Below, piece by piece: positions 6,096-13,573 of a stretch of 13,719 nt of DNA (positions within the stretch are counted from its first letter, which is position 1; each line of letters begins with the position of its first letter). A program made the position numbers and the translations under genes. The notes beneath the pieces are model-generated. The model saw only the letters and a list, made by a program, of their open reading frames with translations. It was not told where the DNA came from and did no database searches. The stretch is from the NCBI GenBank assembly GCA_018725205.1, contig QLUB01000042.1, positions 1 through 13,719 of the forward strand, given 5' to 3'. Source of the stretch: a candidate division NPL-UPA2 bacterium. GTDB lineage: Bacteria > Bacillota > UBA994.

Positions 6096-6845
6096 CTACG
6101 CAAGGTCTATTTTCCAGCTCTCTACTTCTGAGATCAGGCGATAATTTGTGAGATCAAAGTGTATGGGCGTTATAGACGCATACCCGTTTTCAATGGCCCA
6201 CACGTCACTCTCTGGTGTCTCGTCGTTAATTGCGGCCCCGCCGAGCCAGTAATACTCGCGACCCCAGGGGTCGGTGCGCAAATCGAATATATTCTCGTAT
6301 CTTCTCTGGCCTAGAAAAGTAACCTTGACGCCACGTGCTCTCTCACGCGGCCAGTTGACATTGAGCAAGGTGTCGGGCGGGAGTCGGTTGTGTTGCCACC
6401 TCCTAGCTATCTGAGCCGCAAAATCCGCCGCGTCCTCGTAATCAGTCTCGCGAAAATCAGCAAGTGAAACGGCGATTGCGGGCAGTCCCAAAAGCGCAGC
6501 CTCAATTGCAGCAGAAACGGTGCCCGAATACAGCACATCAGTGCCTAAGTTGGGCCCGCGGTTAACTCCGGACACAACCAAGTCCGGCCTCTTAATCTCT
6601 AGTGCTTCTAGGGCCAACTTGACGCAATCGGCGGGTGTGCCATTCACGGCATAGGCGGCATATGCTGGAAGGCCGGTTATGTGTTTGACGCGCAAAGGAG
6701 AGTGGACGGTTATGGCGTGACCGGTGGCGCTGCGTTCGCGGTCCGGCGCGACGATAGTAACGTCACCTAGGCGGGAAAGCGCAATTGACAGAGCCCGAAT
6801 GCCAGGGGCAAAAATGCCGTCGTCGTTAGTGACAAGTATGTGCAC
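6096..6845 (-). CDS. surE: 5'/3'-nucleotidase SurE
   Basis: SurE is a cytosolic metal-dependent phosphatase that removes phosphate from nucleoside 5'- and 3'-monophosphates. The 249-residue product has the complete active site, at positions matching well-studied SurE proteins: TNDDG (Asp8, Asp9), APDRERSATGHA (Ser39) and SGVNRGPNLG (Asn95), plus NGTPADCV and YSGTVSAA. GTG 6845 is chosen because AGGAGG (6858-6853) is seven bases upstream and the protein then begins with the family's usual (M/V)HILVTNDDG. The in-frame ATG 6869 lies upstream of this ribosome site. It is followed by its own terminator and divergent from mgtE, so it is probably monocistronic. Confidence 0.96.
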   Translation of the reverse strand: MHILVTNDDGIFAPGIRALSIALSRLGDVTIVAPDRERSATGHAITVHSPLRVKHITGLPAYAAYAVNGTPADCVKLALEALEIKRPDLVVSGVNRGPNLGTDVLYSGTVSAAIEAALLGLPAIAVSLADFRETDYEDAADFAAQIARRWQHNRLPPDTLLNVNWPRERARGVKVTFLGQRRYENIFDLRTDPWGREYYWLGGAAINDETPESDVWAIENGYASITPIHFDLTNYRLISEVESWKIDLA

Positions 6846-6875
6846 AGATAGTCCTCCTGTCGTATACATACTTTT

Positions 6876-6904
6876 ATCACACGGCTTGTCACTTGTCTAG
6901 CCAA
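6876..6904 (-). promoter_or_regulatory. Candidate surE promoter
   Basis: On the minus strand TTGGCT (6904-6899) and TGTGAT (6881-6876) are 17 bases apart. Each hexamer matches four of six consensus positions of a vegetative sigma factor promoter. Transcription would begin about 25 bases before GTG 6845. Moderate support only. Confidence 0.38.
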
Positions 6905-6918
6905 AGTCAGGTGGCGGG

Positions 6919-6927
6919 TGTTATACT
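6919..6927 (+). promoter_or_regulatory. Candidate extended -10 promoter for mgtE
   Basis: TGTTATACT is an extended -10 element (TGN plus TATACT, five of six matches). No good -35 lies at 16-18 bases, as is usual when the extended element is present. Transcription would begin near 6934, about 17 bases before the small upstream ORF and about 125 before the mgtE start. It is back to back with the candidate surE promoter. Confidence 0.5.
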
Positions 6928-6950
6928 GGAAAAAGCGAAAGGTGGTGGTG

Positions 6951-7106
6951 ATGTGGACGGAGACGGTAGTAGACGTGACGAAGCTCTTGACCCCGGGGGT
7001 CCACGCACCGCTATTTGCGGAGACGGATCCTCTGAGATTGACTGAGGAGGGTTATTTTTGGCATGGAAACAACACATCACCCTTGCGGAAGTTAAAGAAC
7101 TTATAG
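6951..7106 (+). CDS. Possible small upstream ORF (51 aa) overlapping the mgtE start
   Basis: ATG 6951 follows AAAGGTGGTG and opens a 51-codon frame that runs past the mgtE start and ends 49 bases inside mgtE in another frame. The peptide starts MWTETVVDVTKLLTPGVH and is rich in Thr, Pro and acidic residues before the overlap. I recognise no domain. It could be a leader peptide whose translation affects mgtE, a small protein, or a chance open frame. The overlap with mgtE and the decent ribosome site make it worth listing, with low confidence. Confidence 0.3.
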   Translation: MWTETVVDVTKLLTPGVHAPLFAETDPLRLTEEGYFWHGNNTSPLRKLKNL

Positions 7107-8404
7107 CCTCACCTGAACTGGAGGTCGTGCTCGCTAACCTCTTGCCCGCGGACATTGCGGAGATAATATCACTGCTTGACCAAGAAGACAGAGTCTCCCT
7201 GTTCGCCCACTTGTCCTCGGACTTAGGCGCGCGCGTGTTTGAGCACCTCGAGCCACGCGAACAGAGGCCTCTACTCAGCGCACTGGGGGCAACTAGAGCC
7301 AAGCAGATCCTCGGCGACATGCACTCCGATGACATTGCCGATTTCGTGGGCGAACTCCACCCTGAGCAGGCCAAGGCTGTCCTTAGCCTGATGCCCCATA
7401 AAGATGCACAAGAAATACGCGAGCTGCTCGTCTATCCAGAAAGCAGTGCCGGCGGCTTAATGATCAAAGAATTTCTCACGCTCGAGCAAGACCGTACGGT
7501 GGACGCAGCCATCGCCGCAATTCGCGAAAACGCTTTAACTAACGAAAGCATGTACTACGTGTATGTGACACTGCAGAACAAGCTCGTGGGCGTTGTGAGC
7601 CTGCGCGAGCTAATCCTCGCGTCACCCGAGGCACCGCTTAAGGAAATCATGGAAGATAACGTGATTGCGGTGTCCCCAACGACAGACCAAGAGGACGTAG
7701 CCCGGCTGCTCAGTAAGTACGACTTCCTTGCCTTACCAGTAGTTGACAGGCAAAACATGATACTGGGCCTCGTCACGATTGACGATGTGCTCGATGTCCT
7801 CAGCGAAGAGGCCACAGAAGACATCTCTATGCTAGGCGGCAGCCAGCCGCTGGAAGAACCGTACCTGAGTGTTCCTATATTTTCTATGTACAAAAAACGC
7901 GTCACGTGGTTAGTAGGGTTAGCGATTTTATTGGCATTCACAAGCGCTATTATGGAACGCTACGAAGTCGTCCTAGAGACTATGATTGCCCTAACTTTCT
8001 TTATCCCTATGTTGATAGCGGCCGGAGGCAACGCCGGCACCCAAGCTGCAACTTTAGTCATCCGCGGCATGGCAGTCGGTGAGATTGACTACCGGCACTG
8101 GCCAAAGATCGCAGGCATGGAACTGGCCATGGGCCTGATGCTCGGCACCACTATCGGCCTGATTGGCTACGCCCGGGCGCTAATGATGGGCGAATCCATC
8201 ACCTTAGCCTTAACCGTGTCACTGTCCCTGCTCATAGTGATTCTATTGGCGGTACTAACCGGGGCTTTGCTCCCCTTAGTGCTAAGGCGCATCAAGGTTG
8301 ACCCGGCCATTCTCTCCAGTCCCTTTATTACGACTATGGTTGACGTTGTTGGCCTCCTAATCTACTTTGCGGTCGCTGCGTATTTCTTAGGGATAGTTGT
8401 CTAG
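7058..8404 (+). CDS. mgtE: Magnesium transporter MgtE
   Basis: MgtE is a Mg2+-gated magnesium channel/transporter of the cytoplasmic membrane. The 448-residue product has the normal length and domain order: a cytosolic MgtE N-domain of helical repeats (about 15-130), two CBS domains (about 135-255), a connecting helix, and five membrane helices (about 280-448). Signatures include FFIPMLIAAGGNAGTQA (GGNAG at 323-327) and an acidic pore residue in ITTMVDVVGLL (Asp429), which corresponds to the ion-binding Asp of the family. The start is TTG 7058, seven bases after GGAGG (7046-7050). An in-frame TGA just upstream excludes a longer protein, and the next in-frame Met is about residue 88. It is probably a single-gene unit. 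No M-box riboswitch was recognised upstream. Confidence 0.96.
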   Translation: MAWKQHITLAEVKELIASPELEVVLANLLPADIAEIISLLDQEDRVSLFAHLSSDLGARVFEHLEPREQRPLLSALGATRAKQILGDMHSDDIADFVGELHPEQAKAVLSLMPHKDAQEIRELLVYPESSAGGLMIKEFLTLEQDRTVDAAIAAIRENALTNESMYYVYVTLQNKLVGVVSLRELILASPEAPLKEIMEDNVIAVSPTTDQEDVARLLSKYDFLALPVVDRQNMILGLVTIDDVLDVLSEEATEDISMLGGSQPLEEPYLSVPIFSMYKKRVTWLVGLAILLAFTSAIMERYEVVLETMIALTFFIPMLIAAGGNAGTQAATLVIRGMAVGEIDYRHWPKIAGMELAMGLMLGTTIGLIGYARALMMGESITLALTVSLSLLIVILLAVLTGALLPLVLRRIKVDPAILSSPFITTMVDVVGLLIYFAVAAYFLGIVV

Positions 8405-8418
8405 GCAACACTAGTTAA

Positions 8419-8457
8419 AGGGCTGTCCTCGCCTGCGCGGGGACAGCCCTCGTTTTG
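8419..8457. terminator. Hairpin terminator between convergent mgtE and the binding-protein gene
   Basis: AGGGCTGTCC (8419-8428) pairs perfectly with GGACAGCCCT (8441-8450), followed on the plus strand by CGTTTTG. On the minus strand the same stem is followed by TTTAAC. It sits between the mgtE stop (8404) and the stop of the convergent gene (8466), and can serve both, more clearly mgtE. Confidence 0.85.
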
Positions 8458-8465
8458 TCTCGAGC

Positions 8466-10436
8466 TTATCGGCCGGGAGCAATAAACAAGGTTTCGGGGA
8501 AGGTTAGGCCGCGTAATCCCACAACGCCGCCCTGAATGCGATTGTGTACACCTACAACTCCATTGCGGGAGTGAAGGAACACGTAGGGTAGAATCTCGTT
8601 CAAGCGCACGTCGAGACGCTGATAGATCGCTCTGCGTTCAGTTTCATCTATCGTGGTTCGGCCAAGCATAATCAGTCGGTCGACTTCGGCGTCATTGAGC
8701 TGCATATTGTTCATGCCGACATTGCGTCCCGTTGCAGGATTTCTGCCTTGGGAGGAGTGGAAGATGGTGAATGAATCTGGGTCTTCGGCAAAACTCCAGC
8801 CCATGATGTTCATGTCGAAGTTGACAGTGTTAAGCCTCTCTACCAGCACAGACCACTCCAGCACTTCTGGGAGAATCTCAATCCCAATCAATCGCCAGTA
8901 ACTCTGCAGCATCGCCAGCGTGTCATGGCGCTCGGGTATGCCGGTGCGGATAAGGAAGCGGAAGGACAGCCTCTGCCCTGCCGCATTGGTGCGGATGCCG
9001 TCGCGTCCTACAGTGGTAAATCCAGCTTGACGCAAGAGGTCAATCGCACGCAACCTGTTATGCGGATAGGTGTAGAGATTGGGATTGTGCGCCCAGTGGG
9101 AAGGCACCAGATGACCATGCACTACATTGGCTCGCCCGTCAAATACTGTGCGGACAATGGCAGGCCGGTCGATGCCGTACATCAGCGCTTGTCGGACGCG
9201 AAGGTCCGCCAAAATAGGGTTGGTTAGATTGAGCCCGACATAGTCGTAACCAAATATCGCCGGTATCTCAAAGAACCTTGCGCGGTCGCGCATACGCTCG
9301 AGCACGGTGGGAATGATATCGCTGGGCACCGCAGCACCCCAGTCGATGTCCCCCGCCTCCCAAGCGGCATGAAGCACGTTGGAGTCGGGGTAGGCCCTAA
9401 TCACAACGCGCTCGATAAACGGACCGTCTAAGTGCCAATTGGGGTTACGTGCCAGCTCAATGAACTGGCCGCGAACCCAACGCACAAACCTGTAGGGACC
9501 CGCACCGATAGGATTGGTGCTAAAGCTATGTGCAGCCATGTCGCGAATAGTCGTGCCTTCAAATACATGCTGCGGGATTAGCCCCATGGTCATACGGCCA
9601 ATGAATGTGGCATCTTCTGTCGAGAGAGTGATGTCGACTATGTGATCGCTAACTACGGTAATGCCGGATACTGATGCAAAATCACCGCGGCGACGCCCTG
9701 TATACTCGGGGTGCAGGATGGCCTCGATAGTGAACTTGACATCCCTCGCCGTCAGTGGGCGCCCATCATGCCACACGAGTCCGGGACGTAGCCAGAAACG
9801 GAAGGTGCGCGTCTGAGCGTTCCACTGCCATCTGTCGGCCAGTGCGTTGATCAATTCGCCGTTCTCATCGCGACGTAGAACGCCGACGTTAGTGCGGGCC
9901 AACACAAAATTAGAGTCTACGTCGTTAGCGAGGATGGGATTGAGGATTGTGGCATCGGCGATGCGGCCGTGGGTAATCGCGCCGCCAACGGCAGGTAACA
10001 CCGGCAAAGTAGCTGTAATGGCTACTGTCCGCGTGGCGTCAACCCACTCCACCTGCGCCCCTAGGCGTTCGGCAACAAAACGCAGTGGCACCATAGTGCG
10101 TCCGTCGACTGCCTGCGGTGCGACTTCGAGCCTCACTGATGGGCCATTAACCCAAGCGGTAGTGCTGCCTAACTCCAAGATAATGGCTTGTCGCCCTCTG
10201 TACCCAGCCACAGTATTCGCAGCTTCATCCCAAGTGACTCTAGCCCCGAGCGACTCAAAAATGGCACGGAAAGGTACTAGAGTGCGCCCATTGCGTGTAA
10301 TTGGAGCAACATCCGTAGTTAGGGGTTGTCCGTTAAGCGTGATGCGGATGGGATTAACTTGCGCAGATACCGCACCGAGTTCCGCGAGGGGTAACAAGAG
10401 AGCAACCAGCGCAAAGATGATGATGATTTTTCGCAA
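8466..10436 (-). CDS. Secreted family 5 solute-binding protein fused to a copper amine oxidase-type N-domain
   Basis: The 656-residue product has three parts: a signal peptide (about 1-25, ending AVSA before Gln), a copper amine oxidase N-terminal-like domain (about 28-142) with the paired signatures GRTLVPFRAIFESLGARVTWD and GRTMVPLRFVAERLGAQVEW, and a family 5 peptide/nickel-type solute-binding domain (about 150-656; for example WHDGRPLTARDVKFTIEA). In Gram-positive bacteria such proteins are usually lipoproteins serving an ABC importer. Here there is no lipobox cysteine, and the N-domain, common on surface proteins of Bacillota, may anchor or position it. No permease or ATPase gene is adjacent. 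TTG 10436 is chosen because GGGGAGG (10450-10444) is seven bases upstream; an out-of-frame ATG lies in the spacer. The ligand is unknown; oligopeptides are most common for the family. Confidence 0.93.
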   Translation of the reverse strand: MRKIIIIFALVALLLPLAELGAVSAQVNPIRITLNGQPLTTDVAPITRNGRTLVPFRAIFESLGARVTWDEAANTVAGYRGRQAIILELGSTTAWVNGPSVRLEVAPQAVDGRTMVPLRFVAERLGAQVEWVDATRTVAITATLPVLPAVGGAITHGRIADATILNPILANDVDSNFVLARTNVGVLRRDENGELINALADRWQWNAQTRTFRFWLRPGLVWHDGRPLTARDVKFTIEAILHPEYTGRRRGDFASVSGITVVSDHIVDITLSTEDATFIGRMTMGLIPQHVFEGTTIRDMAAHSFSTNPIGAGPYRFVRWVRGQFIELARNPNWHLDGPFIERVVIRAYPDSNVLHAAWEAGDIDWGAAVPSDIIPTVLERMRDRARFFEIPAIFGYDYVGLNLTNPILADLRVRQALMYGIDRPAIVRTVFDGRANVVHGHLVPSHWAHNPNLYTYPHNRLRAIDLLRQAGFTTVGRDGIRTNAAGQRLSFRFLIRTGIPERHDTLAMLQSYWRLIGIEILPEVLEWSVLVERLNTVNFDMNIMGWSFAEDPDSFTIFHSSQGRNPATGRNVGMNNMQLNDAEVDRLIMLGRTTIDETERRAIYQRLDVRLNEILPYVFLHSRNGVVGVHNRIQGGVVGLRGLTFPETLFIAPGR

Positions 10437-10482
10437 GGCATTTCCTCCCCATAAATTATTGCCTATTCACATCGGCAACTCT

Positions 10483-10488
10483 ATTATA
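10483..10488 (-). promoter_or_regulatory. Promoter -10 box for the binding-protein gene
   Basis: A perfect TATAAT on the minus strand lies 46 bases before TTG 10436. At 17 bases upstream the -35 candidate ACGACT is weak (three of six). It follows the end of the upstream metallo-hydrolase gene, so the binding protein is probably transcribed independently. Confidence 0.5.
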
Positions 10489-10511
10489 GCCTGTCCTCAA
10501 CAAAAAGTCGT

Positions 10512-10533
10512 AAAAAATACGTTAACTAAACGT
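10512..10533 (-). terminator. Weak candidate terminator after the metallo-hydrolase gene
   Basis: On the minus strand ACGTT (10533-10529) pairs with AACGT (10523-10519) around TAGTT, then A and six T (10517-10512) follow. The stem is only five A/T-rich pairs, so termination is likely leaky. It overlaps the stop codon of the gene it follows. Confidence 0.33.
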
Positions 10534-11867
10534 TAAACCTGCGGCAACGCCTCCAAAGTGCCGTCCTTGAAGCGGTAGACAAGGCCACGCTCCGGCAGCA
10601 CTCGTTGTCCTACTGCAGCGCTTAGCCTTTGCGGCCAAAAACTATGCAGAGGCACCAGTACCTTAGGTGCCACGGTGTCCGCCACATACTGCAAATGCTG
10701 TGGAATGGCATGCCCGGTGGCACCGACATAGTGAAATTCGAGCCCGCACTTTTCCACAAGCGCACGCAGCTTAGCGTAAGCCGGGTCAAAATCGCCCAGA
10801 GGTGTCCCGTTGGAGTGGATGTAGCTTCCGCCGACACCAGCGAAATCTAGTAACGCAAGACAGTTGCGGTAGCTATTTTGAACTAGGTACTGAGTCGGGT
10901 TACCCTTGATCAAAGACGCGCAAATGTCTGACGTCTCGGCAAAGTCCTCCCGCGCCAGCAGCGTACGCGCTAGGTAAGCAGTTCCGCGCTCGAGCACTAC
11001 CGTCCGCCCGGCATCTCTTCCCGCATCTAGCATCATCCCGAGACGCCTCAAGTTGCGGTGGTAGATGTTAAAGACTGCTAGGCCCGTGTTGCTAAGCAAG
11101 GCATGCAATTTCCCCGGTAGCATATCTTCAGTCGTGAGATTATCCGGCAAGGAGCCGTCTCCGGTTATCCACTCGCTCTCCCCTTCTGCCGGCGCACGCA
11201 ATGTGGTGCCCTCAGAAACAAGCACATCCACGCCGAGAGTTCTCGCCGCCTCCAGCCACTGCGGTGCGACTGGCGGTGTTGTGCCGTAGAGGCGAAAGTC
11301 GCCCGTGTAGAGTAGATTGCCGTGTGGTGTGCGAATGTGGAACGAACACGCCCCGGGGACATCGTGATCAACCCTAAGCGGTGTAATTACGAAAGGGCCA
11401 TGCGCAAGCGGAGCGTCAAACCGGCATGCGCTGTAGTCCCTTTCGCCGTCCACGCCTTCGCCAATGGCACAAAGGGCGCTGTATAGCCCCAAAGACTCCG
11501 CAGTGAGGAACACGGGTACGCTTGGGCTAACTAACCCCATTGCACCCATATGGTCAAGATGTAAATGGGAGATGAGGACCATCGTCTGCCACGGACTCTC
11601 CTCCGCAGACAAGAGACTCGCGCCATCGCCTAGGTCGCGTTGGCGATATACGCCTGGCACGGCAGGGATCATATCTAGAAGCAGGTAGTCATGTACGAGG
11701 TGCGCTGGACGCAGCCGAACCTGTTTGTCGCCAAAGATATTGTTCGGGTTATAGCTAAAGCCAAAGTCAAACACCAAGCGGTGCTCCCCGTGCTCCACGG
11801 AGATAACTGTCCCCCCGATACTCGTGAGGCCAGCCCAAAACTTTAGGTAGGTGGCAGTTTCTTGCAC
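10533..11867 (-). CDS. Metallo-beta-lactamase-fold hydrolase of the beta-CASP (RNase J-like) type
   Basis: The 444-residue product has the metal-binding motifs of the MBL fold: SHLHLDHMG (His101, His103, Asp105, His106), DHDVPG (His168) and YTGDFR (Asp190). The beta-CASP motifs follow: SEGT (Glu219), ATGHA (His386) and PLHSFWP (His408). The region between SEGT and TGHA (about 220-380) is the right size for a beta-CASP domain. Members act mostly as RNA or DNA nucleases (RNase J, CPSF73). This one is shorter than RNase J, lacks its C-terminal domain, and has an unusual N-terminal insertion between the first strands and the HxHxDH motif, so a specific substrate should not be assumed. GTG 11867 follows AGGAG by ten bases. 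It starts 41 bases after the patatin-like gene and probably shares its transcript. Confidence 0.85.
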   Translation of the reverse strand: MQETATYLKFWAGLTSIGGTVISVEHGEHRLVFDFGFSYNPNNIFGDKQVRLRPAHLVHDYLLLDMIPAVPGVYRQRDLGDGASLLSAEESPWQTMVLISHLHLDHMGAMGLVSPSVPVFLTAESLGLYSALCAIGEGVDGERDYSACRFDAPLAHGPFVITPLRVDHDVPGACSFHIRTPHGNLLYTGDFRLYGTTPPVAPQWLEAARTLGVDVLVSEGTTLRAPAEGESEWITGDGSLPDNLTTEDMLPGKLHALLSNTGLAVFNIYHRNLRRLGMMLDAGRDAGRTVVLERGTAYLARTLLAREDFAETSDICASLIKGNPTQYLVQNSYRNCLALLDFAGVGGSYIHSNGTPLGDFDPAYAKLRALVEKCGLEFHYVGATGHAIPQHLQYVADTVAPKVLVPLHSFWPQRLSAAVGQRVLPERGLVYRFKDGTLEALPQV

Positions 11868-11908
11868 GAAGCTCTCTCTCCTATACGCTCAAATAGTCTA
11901 AGGTGTCC

Positions 11909-12676
11909 CTATTGCCAAAGAAACTTCAGTATCGCGGGAAGTGCCGTGCGTGCGGCTACTCTCCCCGCCTCATATGCTGGCATCACTTTAGCCAGGTCGC
12001 CCATGTGGTGGTTGGCAAGCTCCGGCACGATCAGCACATCAGGAGTGTCCATGTGCTGGGAGCGCTGCATCACTTCAAACGACTGTGACAAAATAGCGAA
12101 GATGTTGTTGAGGTCGTGCGTCCGTTGTACGCCCTGATGCAGTCGCACCGCAATAGCCACGTCCGCGTTCATCTCCCTGACGACGTTCACCGGCACCCCA
12201 TTCACTAGGCCACCGTCAGCGAGGAGAGCGTCCCCGTGCGGCACGGGCGAAAAGATACCGGGCACAGCACAACTTGCCTTTATCGCATGGGCAGCATTTC
12301 CCTGCCTCAGCACAACCTCGCGCCCTGTGTACAAGTCACACGCCACTGCCGCCACCTTCACCGGCAGTTCCTCGAGCTTAGCGTTATGGAGAATCTCGTT
12401 GAGCAAATTCTCCATGCGCGCGGCGCTAACCAGGCCTACCCTCGGCATAGTTAGTTGCACTAAATCGCTCCATTTAGTCCGCATGGCCAAGGCTAGCATC
12501 TGTTCCGGTGATAGACCAGCCGCATACAGCACCCCCACGAGGCTACCGGCGCTGGTACCGGCGATCACATGGACAGGAACTCGCGCGGACTCTAACTCCG
12601 CGAGCACTCCAATATGCGCGATACCCCTGCCTCCCCCGCCTCCGAGGGCCAATCCCACACAAATTTCCTTGCTCAT
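11909..12676 (-). CDS. Patatin-like phospholipase (RssA/YlbK type)
   Basis: This is a serine hydrolase of the patatin family, which cleaves acyl ester bonds in lipids through a Ser-Asp dyad. The 255-residue product has every core motif: the glycine-rich oxyanion loop LGGGGGRGIAHIG (about 11-23), the nucleophile elbow GTSAG (Ser42) and the DGG motif (Asp154), in the compact bacterial single-domain form. There is no signal peptide, so it is cytosolic or peripheral to the membrane. ATG 12676 is followed by MSKEICVGLALGG, the usual close approach of the start to the glycine loop. The ribosome site (GGGGTG) is weak. It lies about 100 bases after the deacetylase gene and 41 before the metallo-hydrolase. 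The natural lipid substrate is unknown. Confidence 0.93.
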   Translation of the reverse strand: MSKEICVGLALGGGGGRGIAHIGVLAELESARVPVHVIAGTSAGSLVGVLYAAGLSPEQMLALAMRTKWSDLVQLTMPRVGLVSAARMENLLNEILHNAKLEELPVKVAAVACDLYTGREVVLRQGNAAHAIKASCAVPGIFSPVPHGDALLADGGLVNGVPVNVVREMNADVAIAVRLHQGVQRTHDLNNIFAILSQSFEVMQRSQHMDTPDVLIVPELANHHMGDLAKVMPAYEAGRVAARTALPAILKFLWQ

Positions 12677-12775
12677 ATCCTCACCCCATCTGGCACCTAG
12701 CGATGATGTCTATCCCGGCCGTTACCGAACCCGCCTCGATAAAGCTCCATTCCCTTTTGTACGTACACCCGTCCT

Positions 12776-13573
12776 CTATAGTGCTACCTCTCGGTAGGTA
12801 ACTAACCTAATGCCGCGCTGCCGCAGACCCTCCTTAAGTTCAGGCGAAACGAGAAACTCCAACTCTCGCTCCCGCTCGTGCCTTAGCGAGCTCACCTTAA
12901 ACAAGGCATCATCAACCCTGCCGGGGTGACAAAACACCTCGTAAATCCCTTCCGGTAGACGAGAGAGTGTTACTAAGAGCTGCTCGTGCAGCGACAGCAC
13001 ACCACGCGGGAAACGGAGGCCACTCCCAAGAACTAGGTGCTGGGAGATAGCGATGTGGGGGAGTACGAGGGCATGGCGCCATGGGCGAGACTCACGCCAA
13101 ACATCCCGCACCGTCAAGCGGCGGATACAAGGTATCCTATACTGCTTGGCCAACTTAACGGCCAGTTGCATCAGCCGTGGCGCGAGGTGCACGTGGTGAT
13201 GGCTATCGAGGTGTGTCGGCTCAATGCCAAAACCGAGCACCCTCTCGATCTGCGCCCGCCATTCCTGCTCTACCTCAGGTGTCTCAGCTTTGCTCACTGC
13301 CAACCGCGAATCACGCCGGAAACCACCCGCTTTGTCTACAAGGCTAGGCACCTGACTTGCCGTGAGCAAAGGCCGTCCAGCAGAAAGCGTAAGATGAACA
13401 CCAAGGCCCGCCTCTGGGGCACTCTGCAAAAGTTTGAGACTGGCGGCCAGATCGGGCATATTACCCATGATTGAAGTTGAAGTAACGACGCCCTCGGTTA
13501 TCGCGCGTGCGATGCCCTGACTCACACCCAGTGACAAGCCAAAGTCATCGGCATTGATGATTACTTGCAGCAT
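12776..13573 (-). CDS. ChbG/YdjC-type carbohydrate deacetylase
   Basis: This is a metal-dependent deacetylase-like protein of the YdjC family, 265 residues, whose known member ChbG removes an acetyl group from chito-oligosaccharides. Motifs are INADDFGLS (Asp9, Asp10) at the N-terminus, GVHLTLSAGRPL (His60), HLDSHHHVH (His125, His127, His129) and FCHPG near the C-terminus. It has no signal peptide, so it probably acts in the cytosol. ATG 13573 is the first possible start (a TAG codon immediately precedes it) but has no ribosome binding site. It overlaps by 13 bases an open frame entering from the right edge, so translation may be coupled to that gene. No chitobiose transport or phosphorylase gene is nearby, so the sugar substrate is open. 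Confidence 0.9.
   Translation of the reverse strand: MLQVIINADDFGLSLGVSQGIARAITEGVVTSTSIMGNMPDLAASLKLLQSAPEAGLGVHLTLSAGRPLLTASQVPSLVDKAGGFRRDSRLAVSKAETPEVEQEWRAQIERVLGFGIEPTHLDSHHHVHLAPRLMQLAVKLAKQYRIPCIRRLTVRDVWRESRPWRHALVLPHIAISQHLVLGSGLRFPRGVLSLHEQLLVTLSRLPEGIYEVFCHPGRVDDALFKVSSLRHERERELEFLVSPELKEGLRQRGIRLVTYREVAL

Noticed and set aside
6846..6869. ATG 6869 as the surE start
   Set aside because: It would put the AGGAGG ribosome site inside the coding region and add eight residues before the standard HILVTNDDG start.
6870..7057. M-box (magnesium) riboswitch before mgtE
   Set aside because: The leader after the predicted transcription start is only about 125 bases, and I saw none of the conserved M-box segments or a terminator/antiterminator pair.
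6907..7374. 155-residue minus-strand ORF antisense to the mgtE start
   Set aside because: It is low-complexity and Ser-rich, and covers the mgtE N-domain and the divergent promoters. It is a shadow frame.
9847..10536. 229-residue plus-strand ORF antisense to the binding-protein gene
   Set aside because: Its composition (rich in Ser, Thr, Arg, Ala) is typical of a shadow of the opposite frame, it has no recognisable domain, and the minus-strand gene is unmistakable.
12677..12775. Possible regulatory element around the GTACGTAC palindrome between the deacetylase and patatin genes
   Set aside because: It is only an eight-base palindrome, with no terminator T-run or convincing promoter around it.
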